Positions 34,461 to 42,454 of a stretch of DNA of 64,000 bases are shown here, in pieces. Made by a program: the position numbers and the translations under genes. The stretch comes from Candidatus Zipacnadum vermilionense (GTDB lineage: Bacteria > Armatimonadota > Zipacnadia > Zipacnadales > Zipacnadaceae): the NCBI GenBank assembly GCA_029821755.1, contig JALGSV010000007.1:62001-126000 (forward strand), written 5' to 3'. Numbering within the stretch: position 1 is the stretch's first letter; every line of letters starts with the position of its first letter. The notes beneath the pieces were generated by a model. The model made no database searches. It was not told the origin of the DNA and saw only the letters and a list, made by a program, of their open reading frames with translations.

Positions 34461-34767
34461 TCCCTCCCAGTGGCACCGGCGTCTCGCCGGTGCCGGGGGT
34501 GGGGGGGCCCTCCGCGTGGCGCGGGCTTTCTAGCCCGCGTCGGCAGCCCCATGTTCATGGGAGGGCGGGCTACGAGCCGCCCCTACCGTACCCACCAAGA
34601 AGGGCCGAGCAACTCGCCCGGCCCTGGCCTCTGGCTCTTGTTACCCCCCTCCCCAGACCTGAACGAAGGAAAGGTCGCGGAGAGGGTCCTCCGCCTCCGT
34701 GCGCGGGGAGAGTGAGGCTTCCACTCCCCCTCTCCTGCAAGGAAAGGGGGCAGGGGGGGAGGCTCCC
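34461..34767. repeat. repeat-packed intergenic region
   Basis: 307 nt between convergent genes with no supported gene. In order: family A (34473-34493), family C (34520-34539), a diverged family C copy (about 34563-34583), an imperfect GGGCCGAG...CTCGCCCGGCCC hairpin (about 34603-34625), a degenerate family E copy (34645-34716) and a family E copy (34726-34765). Five repeats lie back to back. Confidence 0.8.
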
Positions 34768-35559
34768 CTACACCACCGCCACCGCTTCCTCCGCCTCTAC
34801 CCCTGCCGTTGTGTCTATTCTCTCCACGCCCGCCTCCACCCTTGGTAGTACCAACATGAAGGTGCTCCCCTGCCCCACTTGACTGCTGACCCACACGTCT
34901 CCCCCGTGCTTGAGCGCCACCAGCCGGGCCACGTACAGCCCCAGGCCCATGCCCCGGGCCCGCACTTGCTCCGGCCCCGGCGCTTGGGCGAACTTCTGGA
35001 AGATCACCTGTAGCGCCTCCGGCGGAATACCGCAGCCGGTGTCTCGCACCCACACCCGCACCTGCTTCGGGGTCGCCTCCGCGCCGATGATCACCCTCCC
35101 GCCCTCCGGGGTATGCTTTAGCGCGTTGTCCACCAGGTTGTTCAGCACTTGCGCCAGTCGGTCCACATCCCCCCGCACCGTCGGCAGGTCCGGCGGTACC
35201 TCCACCGTCAGGTCTATCTCCTCGGCCTCCGCCGTCAACGAGAACAGGTCCGCCACCTTCTCTGCCAGGTCCCGCAGACAGACTTCATCTTGTCGCAGGA
35301 CCAGATCCGGCTGTTCCAGTTTCGCCAGGTCCAGCAGTCCCGCTACCAGCCGCGACAGCCGATTCGTCTCCCGCTCAATGGTCGCCGTCACCCGGTCGCG
35401 CTCCGGCTCGGTCAGGTCCCCGCTAATGCCGCTAAGTAGTTGCGCCATCACTCGCAGCGAGGCCAGCGGCGAGCGCAGTTCGTGCGACACCAGTCCCAGC
35501 CCCTTCTCCTTCAAGCGCGTCTGCGCCAAGAGGTCGGTCACATCCTGCACGATCAGCAC
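34768..35559 (-). CDS. sensor histidine kinase, catalytic part (downstream of an in-frame TGA)
   Basis: 263 codons from a GTG that directly follows a TGA. It holds the end of a PAS domain (VQDVTDLLAQ), then HisKA with the phospho-acceptor His in VSHELRSPLASLRVMAQLL. The HATPase domain has LNNLVDNALKHTPEGG (N box), VRDTGCGIPPEA (G1) and GMGLGLYVARLVALKHGG (G2). It is in the same frame as the sensor half upstream with only one stop between, so the two were one protein in an ancestor. No response regulator lies next to it. It could be translated by re-initiation at the GTG. Confidence 0.85.
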   Translation of the reverse strand: MLIVQDVTDLLAQTRLKEKGLGLVSHELRSPLASLRVMAQLLSGISGDLTEPERDRVTATIERETNRLSRLVAGLLDLAKLEQPDLVLRQDEVCLRDLAEKVADLFSLTAEAEEIDLTVEVPPDLPTVRGDVDRLAQVLNNLVDNALKHTPEGGRVIIGAEATPKQVRVWVRDTGCGIPPEALQVIFQKFAQAPGPEQVRARGMGLGLYVARLVALKHGGDVWVSSQVGQGSTFMLVLPRVEAGVERIDTTAGVEAEEAVAVV

Positions 35560-36411
35560 TCACCCCAAGGGCCGCTCCCCCCCACCACACGGCACTGTTG
35601 CACAGCGCAGGTCGTACGTCTGCTTCCCCTCGAGCACTACCTCGCTGGTCACGAACCGCGTCGGTCGCTGGAGCGCGTCTGCCAGCAGTTTTCGCAGCAC
35701 GGCGTTCCCCGGCGCCGTGCACAGCTCTTTCACTGACTTCCCTACCATTTCGCGCACCGGCACCCCGCCTAGACTGCCTAGTTGCGGATTGGCCAAGAGC
35801 ACCCTGCCCTCGGCGTTCAGCAGCAGCACCCCCTCCGTCAGGTGCCGCACGATCCGCTGGTTGGCCTGCCGCTCCCGCTCCAGCACCGAGGCCAGACCCC
35901 AGGTGAACCAGCCCGCGCACACTACCACCAGCACCCGGCCGACCAGGTCCCAGACCAGACCGAGATCCGCGCGGGAAGTCGCCCCCGCCAGGAGACCGTA
36001 GACAGCGGCCACGAGCGCAGCAGTCAGAGGGAGGGCCCACGAGGCGTCGCTGAAGAAGGCCCCGGCGAAGACCAGCACCAACAGCAGCAGCGCCCAGAAG
36101 GGGCTGGTGAAACCGCCGCTGGCGACCACGTACATGGTCATCCAGCCCAGGTCAAACAGGGTCAGTAGCGCGACCGCCAGCGGCAGGCGCCCGTGCAGCA
36201 GCAGCTCATCCCATCGCAGGAAGAACAGGCTCCACACGCACACCAGGGCGGCCAGCGCCAGCGCGGTGTACCCCAGCGACGGGATGGTCAGGATCACCTC
36301 CCCGGCCGTCAGGCTAACGGCGATGAGGAAGAAGACCAGGACTACGCGTATCTTGTCAGCCTGTCGGATCAGGCCGAATTCCAGGTGCCTTTCCGCGGCG
36401 TGGTCCTCCAT
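35560..36411 (-). CDS. sensor histidine kinase, membrane sensor and PAS part
   Basis: 283 residues. Six membrane helices (about 24-165) lead into a linker helix (SVLERERQANQRIVRHL) and a PAS domain (GVLLLNAEGRVLLANPQLGSLGG...). It ends at ERPLG followed by TGA. The next sense codons continue the PAS beta strand as LIVQDVT, so the stop stands where a Trp (TGG) or other residue would be. A nonsense mutation or a sequencing error is more likely than two designed proteins. Upstream, repeated TTGAG motifs (36506-36545) may be regulator sites. Confidence 0.82.
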   Translation of the reverse strand: MEDHAAERHLEFGLIRQADKIRVVLVFFLIAVSLTAGEVILTIPSLGYTALALAALVCVWSLFFLRWDELLLHGRLPLAVALLTLFDLGWMTMYVVASGGFTSPFWALLLLVLVFAGAFFSDASWALPLTAALVAAVYGLLAGATSRADLGLVWDLVGRVLVVVCAGWFTWGLASVLERERQANQRIVRHLTEGVLLLNAEGRVLLANPQLGSLGGVPVREMVGKSVKELCTAPGNAVLRKLLADALQRPTRFVTSEVVLEGKQTYDLRCATVPCGGGERPLG

Positions 36412-36628
36412 GAACCGCGGTTCCCCCCTTACTAGAGTTTGTACCCCAAATCAACCGCGAATGTGACTGCCTCAGGCCGCCTTACACCTACATCTATTGG
36501 ACGACTTGAGCATATCTTGAGTATACCCTGAGGTGAGTTGAGCGAAACCTCGCTCGGGTCCCCCTTACCGGCCTCGGTTCCCCTGGGCCTCCCCGAGAGA
36601 GGCGGTATAGGCCCCCCCAGACAAGGAA

Positions 36629-36657
36629 AAGGGGACGGCCGCTCTGGCCGTCCCCTT
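36629..36657 (-). terminator. intrinsic terminator of the Gfo/Idh gene
   Basis: AAGGGGACGGCC pairs with GGCCGTCCCCTT, a 12-bp perfect stem with a 5-nt loop. On the minus strand it is followed by TTTTCCTTGT. It is 31 nt after the stop at 36688. Confidence 0.85.
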
Positions 36658-36687
36658 CCTATCAGCTTTCTTTCGAGTCCTCGCCAG

Positions 36688-37728
36688 CTAGACCTTCACT
36701 TCTCGCTGTTTCTCGCCTGATTTGTACACCCCGTCGAGGATTCTCTGCGTGATAAGCGCCTGCTCGCCCGGAACCGGCGAGGGCCCTCCCGCCTTGACCG
36801 CCGCCGCGAAGGCGCTGCACTCATTGTAAAACCCATCGGCCCCGTCGAACTGACTCACCTGCGAGCCCGCATTCGTCAGGACCCCGTTCTGCTCGGTGGT
36901 CAGCGTCGGCGGCCACAGCGTCACGCCGCCCTTGGTCCCGCACACCATCACTTGATTGATCTCCTGCGGGGTGTTGAGGGCCCACGAGGCGCCCAGCGAC
37001 AGCGTCCGTCCGTCCGCAAACCGCACCAATGCCACCGCGAAATCCTCCGGCACCGTGTAGCGCTTGATCTTGTGCTTCATCAGTGAGGGCTTATTCGCCA
37101 GCTTCAGATACGTTCCCGCGCTCACCGTCGCCGGCTCCGGGAAGTCCATTAGGTGCAGGGCCATGTCCAGCACATGCACACCGATGTCGTAGCACGGCCC
37201 GCCTGCCGAGGCCGCGGCGTCGGTGAAGGCCCCCCACGCCGGCACGCCGCGCCGCCGCAGGTACTCCGCCCGTCCCCAGTAGATGTCGCCGACTAGGCCC
37301 TGTTTGACCCAATGCTTGCACAGTTGCCCCTCAGTGGAGTACCGCATCACCTGCGCCACCATCAGCAGCTTTCCCGCCTCCTGGCCGGCCGCGATCATCT
37401 GCTCCACCTCGCGCGCCGAGGTCGCCACAGGCTTCTCCACGATCACATTCGCCCCGGCCTTGAGCGCGGCGATGGTCGGCTTGGCGTGCCAGGAGTTGGG
37501 CGTGCATACGTCGATAATGTCCAGCTCCACGCTGTCCAGCATCTTCCGGTAGTCACTGAATAGGTTCTCCGGCGCCACGCACCACTTCTCGGCGCTGGCG
37601 GCCAGCGCCTTAGGGTTGATGTCGCACAACGCCACGACCTTCGCGTCGGCGCACTTGTTCCAGGCTGCCAGATGTGCCTGAGCGATTCCTCCCGTCCCGA
37701 CAAACCCGACTTTCAGGGCCTTAGCCAT
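36688..37728 (-). CDS. Gfo/Idh/MocA family oxidoreductase
   Basis: 346 residues. The Rossmann loop is KVGFVGTGGIAQAHLAAW, and the EKP motif is NVIVEKPVATSAREVEQM near residue 98. The C-terminal half has SAGGPCYDIGVHVLDMALHLMDFP, the canonical G-G-x-x-x-D-x-G-x-H with the catalytic-type His. This makes it the most regular of the three family members in the window. GGAGGA precedes the ATG by 6 nt. It stands alone with its own terminator. Confidence 0.93.
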   Translation of the reverse strand: MAKALKVGFVGTGGIAQAHLAAWNKCADAKVVALCDINPKALAASAEKWCVAPENLFSDYRKMLDSVELDIIDVCTPNSWHAKPTIAALKAGANVIVEKPVATSAREVEQMIAAGQEAGKLLMVAQVMRYSTEGQLCKHWVKQGLVGDIYWGRAEYLRRRGVPAWGAFTDAAASAGGPCYDIGVHVLDMALHLMDFPEPATVSAGTYLKLANKPSLMKHKIKRYTVPEDFAVALVRFADGRTLSLGASWALNTPQEINQVMVCGTKGGVTLWPPTLTTEQNGVLTNAGSQVSQFDGADGFYNECSAFAAAVKAGGPSPVPGEQALITQRILDGVYKSGEKQREVKV

Positions 37729-38245
37729 GGGTATTCCTCCTGTGATGTCTCGCGGGGCACGAGTCTCCAGATCGGTTCCCGACCAGGGTCATCAACCATC
37801 TCTAGTGGCAGCGTTCTCCGAGCAGTGTCCCGCCCGTCCGCGCTTACCCAACCTCCTAGCTACACAGGCCTTGAGACCTGTGCCCCCCCCGCCCGGCGGT
37901 GCGAACTTCCGACTATTCTCCCTGTTTCCGACAATACCTTCTCGCGAGAAAAGCTCTCGCCGGCGGAGAGTATTTTGCCGAGGGACAAGCCTTTTCTCAC
38001 CTGTCCTTCCTGCGGCGCCGAGGCCAGCCCCCACTGGGTGGTCTGCCTCACTGCGCCCCTCCTCTGGGCGACTTGGCGGCGCTCCCGACCTCCCCCCGCG
38101 CAAGCCCGGCTGCATCCTTCCTACCTCCATCTTCCTCCTCCTCGCCCTGTCCTACTTTCCCCCTCCCGCGAACTCTCCGCCCTCCCTCGTCGTCATAGAA
38201 GCCACCTACGCTTCACCACCCCACTACCCCCGAGGAGGCTGAGAT
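37729..38245. other. 517-nt intergenic region between divergent genes
   Basis: It holds an inverted repeat CACAGG-N8-CCTGTG (37863-37882), a dyad-rich stretch around TCTCGCGAGA (37940-37950), the possible zinc-ribbon remnant described separately, and a long pyrimidine-rich tract (38110-38235) before the AGGAGG of the next gene. No convincing promoter hexamers were found. Confidence 0.5.
37975..38198 (+). pseudogene. possible frameshifted zinc-ribbon small gene
   Basis: From a TTG at 37975 the frame reads PRDKPFLTCPSCGAEASPHWVVC, a typical start of a C4 zinc ribbon. The second knuckle is one base out of frame: adding one C after 38046 would give VCPHCAPPLGDL. The remainder is Pro/Ser-rich. 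It may be a decayed gene, a sequencing error or coincidence. Confidence 0.3.
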
Positions 38246-39400
38246 ATGGACCGACTCACCAGCGGCGACCTCGAGATGCTCCTGAATACGCGTGACGGCT
38301 GGTGCGTCTCGCTGTATATGCCCATCTCCCGCAAGGGCGCGGAGGCCAGCGGCAACCAGACCCGCTTCAAGAACCTCCTGCGCCTGGCCCAGGGCCGACT
38401 ACACGAGCGCGGTCTGCGTGAGGACAAGGCCCGCGCCTACCTCCGGCCCGCCTGGGAGTTCCTGGCCGAGCACGACTGGCGCGAGCACTCCGCGGAGGGC
38501 CTGGCGGTCTTCCTGCGCGAGGGTGAGCTGCGCGACTACCATCTGCCCCTGGCCTTCGGAGAGACGGCCAAGGTCGAGCACCGCTTCCACCTGCGCCCTC
38601 TCTGGCCTCTGTTCACGCTCGACGGCCGCTTCTACATCCTGGCGCTGAGCCAGAAGCAGGTCCGTCTGCTCCTGGGCACCCGCCAGTCCGTCGCGGAGAT
38701 TCCCCTGGACGGCGTCCCCCAGAGCCTGGCGGAGATCCAGCAGTTGTATGGTGTCCAGGAACAGGTGCAGACTCACTCCGGCGCCCGGCTCGGTAAGCGC
38801 CAGGAGTCGGGGATCTTCCATGGCGGTCACGGCGTGGGTAGCGACCTTAAGGAGGATCAGTTACGTGAGCTCTTCCACCTGGTGGATCAAGGGGTCCGCG
38901 AGGCGCTCCGTGACGAGCAGGTGGCGCCGCTGGTGCTGGCCGGCGTGGAGTCGGTACTTGCCCACTATCGCCACACCAACACCTACGGTCATCTGGTGGA
39001 AGATTCGGTGCCGGGCAATCCCGAGACGCTAAGCAACGAGGCTGTGCACAGTCGTGCCTGGGAGGTAGTGGAGCCCATCTTCCGGGCCAGCCAACGCGGG
39101 GCGCTGGCGCAGTGGGACCTGGCGGCCTCCCGGCAGCAGACCTGCCACCATCTGGACGAGGTTCTCCCCGCCGCCGCGGGCGGCCGGGTAGCCTCCCTCT
39201 TCGTCCCGCTCAATTCGGAGGTCTGGGGCACCTACGACGCCGACACGGCGCAGGTGGAACTCCACGAGGACCCCCTCCCCGGCGACGCGGACCTGCTGGA
39301 CCTGCTGGTAGTGCAGACGATAGCCCACCGCGGCGGCGTCTGGGCCATGCCCGCGGGGGAGCTACCGGCCAGCCCGGTGGGGGCGATACTGAGGTACTGA
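38246..39400 (+). CDS. baeRF-type protein (bacterial archaeo-eukaryotic release-factor-like domain)
   Basis: 384 residues. The pattern fits the baeRF superfamily (family 3/7 type): an N-terminal domain with VSLYMPISRKGAEASGNQTRFKNLL, a central region with FYILALSQKQVRLLLGTRQ and a C-terminal domain with LVLAGVESVLAHYRHTNTYGHLV. No GGQ loop is evident. Family members are predicted ribosome-associated proteins of unproven function. AGGAGG lies about 9 nt before the ATG. A hairpin terminator and a family B-like palindrome (39406-39426) follow. Confidence 0.8.
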   Translation: MDRLTSGDLEMLLNTRDGWCVSLYMPISRKGAEASGNQTRFKNLLRLAQGRLHERGLREDKARAYLRPAWEFLAEHDWREHSAEGLAVFLREGELRDYHLPLAFGETAKVEHRFHLRPLWPLFTLDGRFYILALSQKQVRLLLGTRQSVAEIPLDGVPQSLAEIQQLYGVQEQVQTHSGARLGKRQESGIFHGGHGVGSDLKEDQLRELFHLVDQGVREALRDEQVAPLVLAGVESVLAHYRHTNTYGHLVEDSVPGNPETLSNEAVHSRAWEVVEPIFRASQRGALAQWDLAASRQQTCHHLDEVLPAAAGGRVASLFVPLNSEVWGTYDADTAQVELHEDPLPGDADLLDLLVVQTIAHRGGVWAMPAGELPASPVGAILRY

Positions 39401-39439
39401 GCGTCCGACAGGCGACTCGCCCGTCGATCTGCTGGCACT

Positions 39440-39471
39440 GACGCCCTCCCCGACGCGCCGGGAAGGGCGTC
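39440..39471 (+). terminator. hairpin terminator after the baeRF gene
   Basis: GACGCCCT pairs with AGGGCGTC around a partly paired interior, followed by TGTCCC. It lies between convergent genes. Confidence 0.5.
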
Positions 39472-39513
39472 TGTCCCAACCCCGTCGACAGACACCCCCT
39501 GTGCGTTTCACAG

Positions 39514-40089
39514 TCAGGGCTCGTCGTCAATCCCCACAATCAGGACCGGAATGTCTATATCTGCATGCCCCCGCTGCTCCAGGTCCCACACGAACTGCTC
39601 GAAATAGGACACCCCGGAGGACATTTCCTCCGCGAATTGTTTGACCGGGACGATCTCCACGCCCGTGTCTATGTACCCCAGATTGTGGAAGATCGTCATC
39701 TTGGCCGCCACATTGTAGACCATGAAGGAGTACTTGCCGAACTGCACCTCGACACCGAGCTTGTCCTTCAGGAAGTCCATTTCCCGGAAGCCGGGCCTGA
39801 GTCGGCGGTGAGGTCGGTAGTGTTCCTCGTAGTGGGCGTCGGAGTAGGCGCACCTAACGCGCTGCTTCCTCCAGTCCAGGCCCTCGAACCCGGAAGTGAA
39901 CTGCTCGTTGAGCGCGACGGGGCTGAAGAGCATCTGCCCCAGCATGGTCTTCTCCTTGCTCTCCTTCACCTTGCAGGCTTGGGCATTTACCCCTCGGATG
40001 ATCGACTCGATCTGTGCCAAGAGGTGCGGGTACTTCTCCTGTACGATCCCCTGGCCGTCGTTGAATGAATACCGGGCCGCAACAATCAT
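39514..40089 (-). CDS. BglII/BstYI-like type II restriction endonuclease
   Basis: 191 residues. The catalytic region reads DFLKDKLGVEVQFGKYSF: an Asp nine residues before Glu-Val-Gln, matching the D...E-x-Q arrangement known for BglII. The downstream stretch (MVYNVAAKMTIFHN, then EIVPVKQFAEEMSSGVSYFEQF) is also characteristic. Relatives cut AGATCT or RGATCY; specificity here is inferred only. The ATG at 40089 overlaps the methyltransferase stop (ATGA), so methylase is translated first. Lower GC than the neighbours suggests recent arrival. Confidence 0.87.
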   Translation of the reverse strand: MIVAARYSFNDGQGIVQEKYPHLLAQIESIIRGVNAQACKVKESKEKTMLGQMLFSPVALNEQFTSGFEGLDWRKQRVRCAYSDAHYEEHYRPHRRLRPGFREMDFLKDKLGVEVQFGKYSFMVYNVAAKMTIFHNLGYIDTGVEIVPVKQFAEEMSSGVSYFEQFVWDLEQRGHADIDIPVLIVGIDDEP

Positions 40090-41036
40090 GCGTCGTCCCC
40101 GTTCCCTCCGAGCCATTGCAGCGGGGTCTGCGAGACCTTCTCCCGACCGGTCGGCTGGTGGACAGGTTGACCCATTGGCCGCAGCTTTAGGGCACCAGCG
40201 CAGAAAGCCGCGATTCTCTTCTTGGTCACGTCGCAGTACTCCGGATCCCGGTCGATCCCCGCTGCGCGACGACCGTGCTTGATCGCCGCTATCAGGCTAC
40301 TCCCGACCCCACAGAAGGGGTCCAAGACCCAGTCGTCTTCTTTAGTGAATGCAAGGACGCACCGCTCAACCAACTCAACCGGGAACTGGCAGGGATGGGT
40401 CGTCTTCTCCGGGTGGTTTGATTTGACGTTGGGGATTTCCCAAATGCCGGTCTCCCATTCCTCCCGCAGGAACTCCCATACGTCGGAGGGGTTCTTCCCC
40501 AGCGGATTGCCACTCGGTTGCCCCTTCCTGTCGCCCTTGTAGTAGGTCTTGCCAGGGTACTTCGAGGGCACTCGCACCGCGTCCAGGTTGAAGATGTACT
40601 GATCCCCCCGCGTGAACCACAGCAGCGTCTCATACCGGCCCGAGAATCGGCGCGACGCATGAAGGCCGTGCCCGAAATGCCATATCACTCGATTGCGGAG
40701 CTTCATCCCCAGGCGCTTGAAGATCGGGTAGAAGTGAGCGTCCAAGGGGAAGACCTCGCCGGCCTCCACATAGTTACCGACTTGCCAGCAGATAGAGCCG
40801 GTAGGAGTAAGCAACCGCGCCAACTGCTCAATGATCGTCGCCTGCCAGTCCAGGTACTCCTGAAGCCCAACCTGCTTCTCGTAGACCTTGCCGATGTTGT
40901 AGGGCGGCGAAGTGACGATCAGCGAGAAGGTCCCCCGAGGCAGACGCTCGCAGGCCTCTGCCGTGTCTGATTCCATGACGACCAGGCGTGCAGCCGGATC
41001 GAACGAGTCGAAGGCGACGGGGGGTTCTAACAGCAT
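40086..41036 (-). CDS. type II DNA methyltransferase of the BglII-like system (beta class, probably N4-cytosine)
   Basis: 316 residues. Motif IV is TSPPYN near residue 46, the target-base site. Motif I is DPFCGVGSSLIAA near residue 255, after motif IV, which is the permuted beta order. The central region (RNRVIWHFGHGLHASRRFSGRYETLLWF) fits target recognition. It should protect host DNA from the coupled endonuclease. The ATG at 41036 is preferred over 41114; GGAGG lies 13 nt upstream within a small GTGGA/TCCAC dyad that could tune translation. Confidence 0.9.
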   Translation of the reverse strand: MLLEPPVAFDSFDPAARLVVMESDTAEACERLPRGTFSLIVTSPPYNIGKVYEKQVGLQEYLDWQATIIEQLARLLTPTGSICWQVGNYVEAGEVFPLDAHFYPIFKRLGMKLRNRVIWHFGHGLHASRRFSGRYETLLWFTRGDQYIFNLDAVRVPSKYPGKTYYKGDRKGQPSGNPLGKNPSDVWEFLREEWETGIWEIPNVKSNHPEKTTHPCQFPVELVERCVLAFTKEDDWVLDPFCGVGSSLIAAIKHGRRAAGIDRDPEYCDVTKKRIAAFCAGALKLRPMGQPVHQPTGREKVSQTPLQWLGGNGDDA

Positions 41037-41097
41037 GGGCGTGGACCTACCTCCACGAATTGATTTCGCCCCGAAGAGAGAAACTCCTTCCCCTTGC

Positions 41098-41106
41098 AGT
41101 ATACCA
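41098..41106 (-). promoter_or_regulatory. extended -10 promoter of the restriction-modification operon
   Basis: On the minus strand TGGTATACT, an extended -10 with TATACT. No good -35 is visible. The expected leader is about 55 nt. Confidence 0.4.
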
Positions 41107-41164
41107 GTTCTCAAAGCGCGCGGATCGTCAGGCCAGTTCGAACTGCCCCACTACCCACCGATCA

Positions 41165-42454
41165 TCAGTTCACCCGCAGCCCCATCAGCCTCACCCACAG
41201 CGCCTCCAACCCCAGCCTCAGGTTCACGTTCTGGGCCAGGTCCCTCCGGAACTCGCCCAGGACCCGGCAGGCTTCTACCGCCGCTTGAGGGGGATAGCGC
41301 CGCGCCGCGTAGAGAATTTCCTCGCGGTAGTCGGGGTTTATCAGCCTCCCCCTACCCGCCACCATCAAATCCCGGAACCACGATTCGAGCACCTCCAGCA
41401 GCGCCCGCAGTTGCGTGCGCAGGACCCGGTCGCGCCCGGCCTTGAGCATCCGCTCCCCGATCTCGTCGGGGTGCTCCGCCCGCCACCACTGCTCGGCCGC
41501 CGCCGCCAGGTTCTCGCCTAGGCGCAGCGCCTCCCACGGCTCCCGCCGGGTCAGCGAAGCCGCCATCTCCAACAGCTCCTTGCGCACGGCCAGAATCTGC
41601 GGCTCCTCCATCAGCCCCTGCGCCCGTCCCCAGGCCCCCGCGCTCAACCCCGCTACCACCGCCCGTTGCTCCGCGCTCGCCGCTGGGTACGCCGCTGCCA
41701 GCTTCGCCGCCATCTCCTCCGGCGGTAGCGGGTGCAGCATCACCTGCTGGCAGCGCGAGATCAGCGTCGGCAGCATCCGCGCCGGTCGGGAGGTGGTCAG
41801 GATGAAGGTAGTATCAGGCGGCGGCTCCTCCAGGGTCTTGAGCAGCCGGTTGGAGACCGCCGGCTCCATCGTTTCCACCGAGCAGACGATATACACCCGG
41901 CGCCGCGCCTCCACCGCCGCTAGGCTCGCCGAGCCCAGCAGGTCCTTGACCTCCTCCACGGTAATTCGCGCGTCCTCCATCTCCGCCGCGAGCGTTTCGG
42001 CTTCCTCGCGATCCTCTTCGCCGTCCCCCTCGACCTTCTTCGTCGCGGTTAGGCTCAGCCGCGGCTGGACAATCCTCACATCCGGATGCAGCCCGGCGGC
42101 AATGCGTCGGCACGTGGAGCACTCGCCACAGGCCTCCGCCGTAGGGCGCGGGCTCGCACCGTGGCCCTCCCCTGCGGGTAGCGCAGGCTTCCCCGCCTGT
42201 GTTGGTGGCCCCGGCGTCTCGCTGGTGTTCCGCTCCCCCTCTCCCAAGCCATAGGCGCGGGAGAGGGGGGTAGGGGGGTGAAGTTCCCCTACCCTCTCAC
42301 AGTTTGCCGCCTGCGCGAGCGCAATCGCCAGCGCCGTCTTGCCCACATGCGCCGGTCCCACGAACAGATACCCGGTCGGCAGTCGGTCCCCGCGCAAGGC
42401 CCGCCGCAGCACCGCCACTGCTTGTTCATGTCCGACGATCGCGGAGAAGGGCAT
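41165..42454 (-). CDS. holB: DNA polymerase III delta' subunit, with in-frame repeat insertion
   Basis: 429 residues, AAA+ clamp-loader subunit. It starts FSAIVGHEQAVAVLRRAL; the P-loop is FVGPAHVGKTALA, the zinc module CGECSTCRRI and the sensor-1 region ILTTSRPARMLPTLISRCQQV. Residues about 57-93 (PPTPLSRAYGLGEGE to QAGKPALPAGEG) are encoded by a family E-A-D repeat block (42178-42283) inserted between the P-loop helix and the zinc module, in frame. The start overlaps the tmk stop as TAATG, so it is coupled to tmk. Confidence 0.9.
   Translation of the reverse strand: MPFSAIVGHEQAVAVLRRALRGDRLPTGYLFVGPAHVGKTALAIALAQAANCERVGELHPPTPLSRAYGLGEGERNTSETPGPPTQAGKPALPAGEGHGASPRPTAEACGECSTCRRIAAGLHPDVRIVQPRLSLTATKKVEGDGEEDREEAETLAAEMEDARITVEEVKDLLGSASLAAVEARRRVYIVCSVETMEPAVSNRLLKTLEEPPPDTTFILTTSRPARMLPTLISRCQQVMLHPLPPEEMAAKLAAAYPAASAEQRAVVAGLSAGAWGRAQGLMEEPQILAVRKELLEMAASLTRREPWEALRLGENLAAAAEQWWRAEHPDEIGERMLKAGRDRVLRTQLRALLEVLESWFRDLMVAGRGRLINPDYREEILYAARRYPPQAAVEACRVLGEFRRDLAQNVNLRLGLEALWVRLMGLRVN
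42178..42283. repeat. composite D-A-E repeat block inside holB
   Basis: Family D (GCGCAGGCTTCCCCGCCTG), a diverged family A (42208-42228) and family E (42231-42283), in that order. Nearly the same block occurs 293 nt further on, in tmk. Confidence 0.9.

Noticed and set aside
35560-35562. TGA read as Trp or selenocysteine genome-wide
   Set aside because: TGA ends many intact genes here (for example in the ATGA overlaps at 26879 and 40086), and no recoding signal is visible next to this site.
41165-42454. Gene called as dnaX (tau/gamma)
   Set aside because: Length, the weak P-loop and the place after tmk fit delta' (holB) better.
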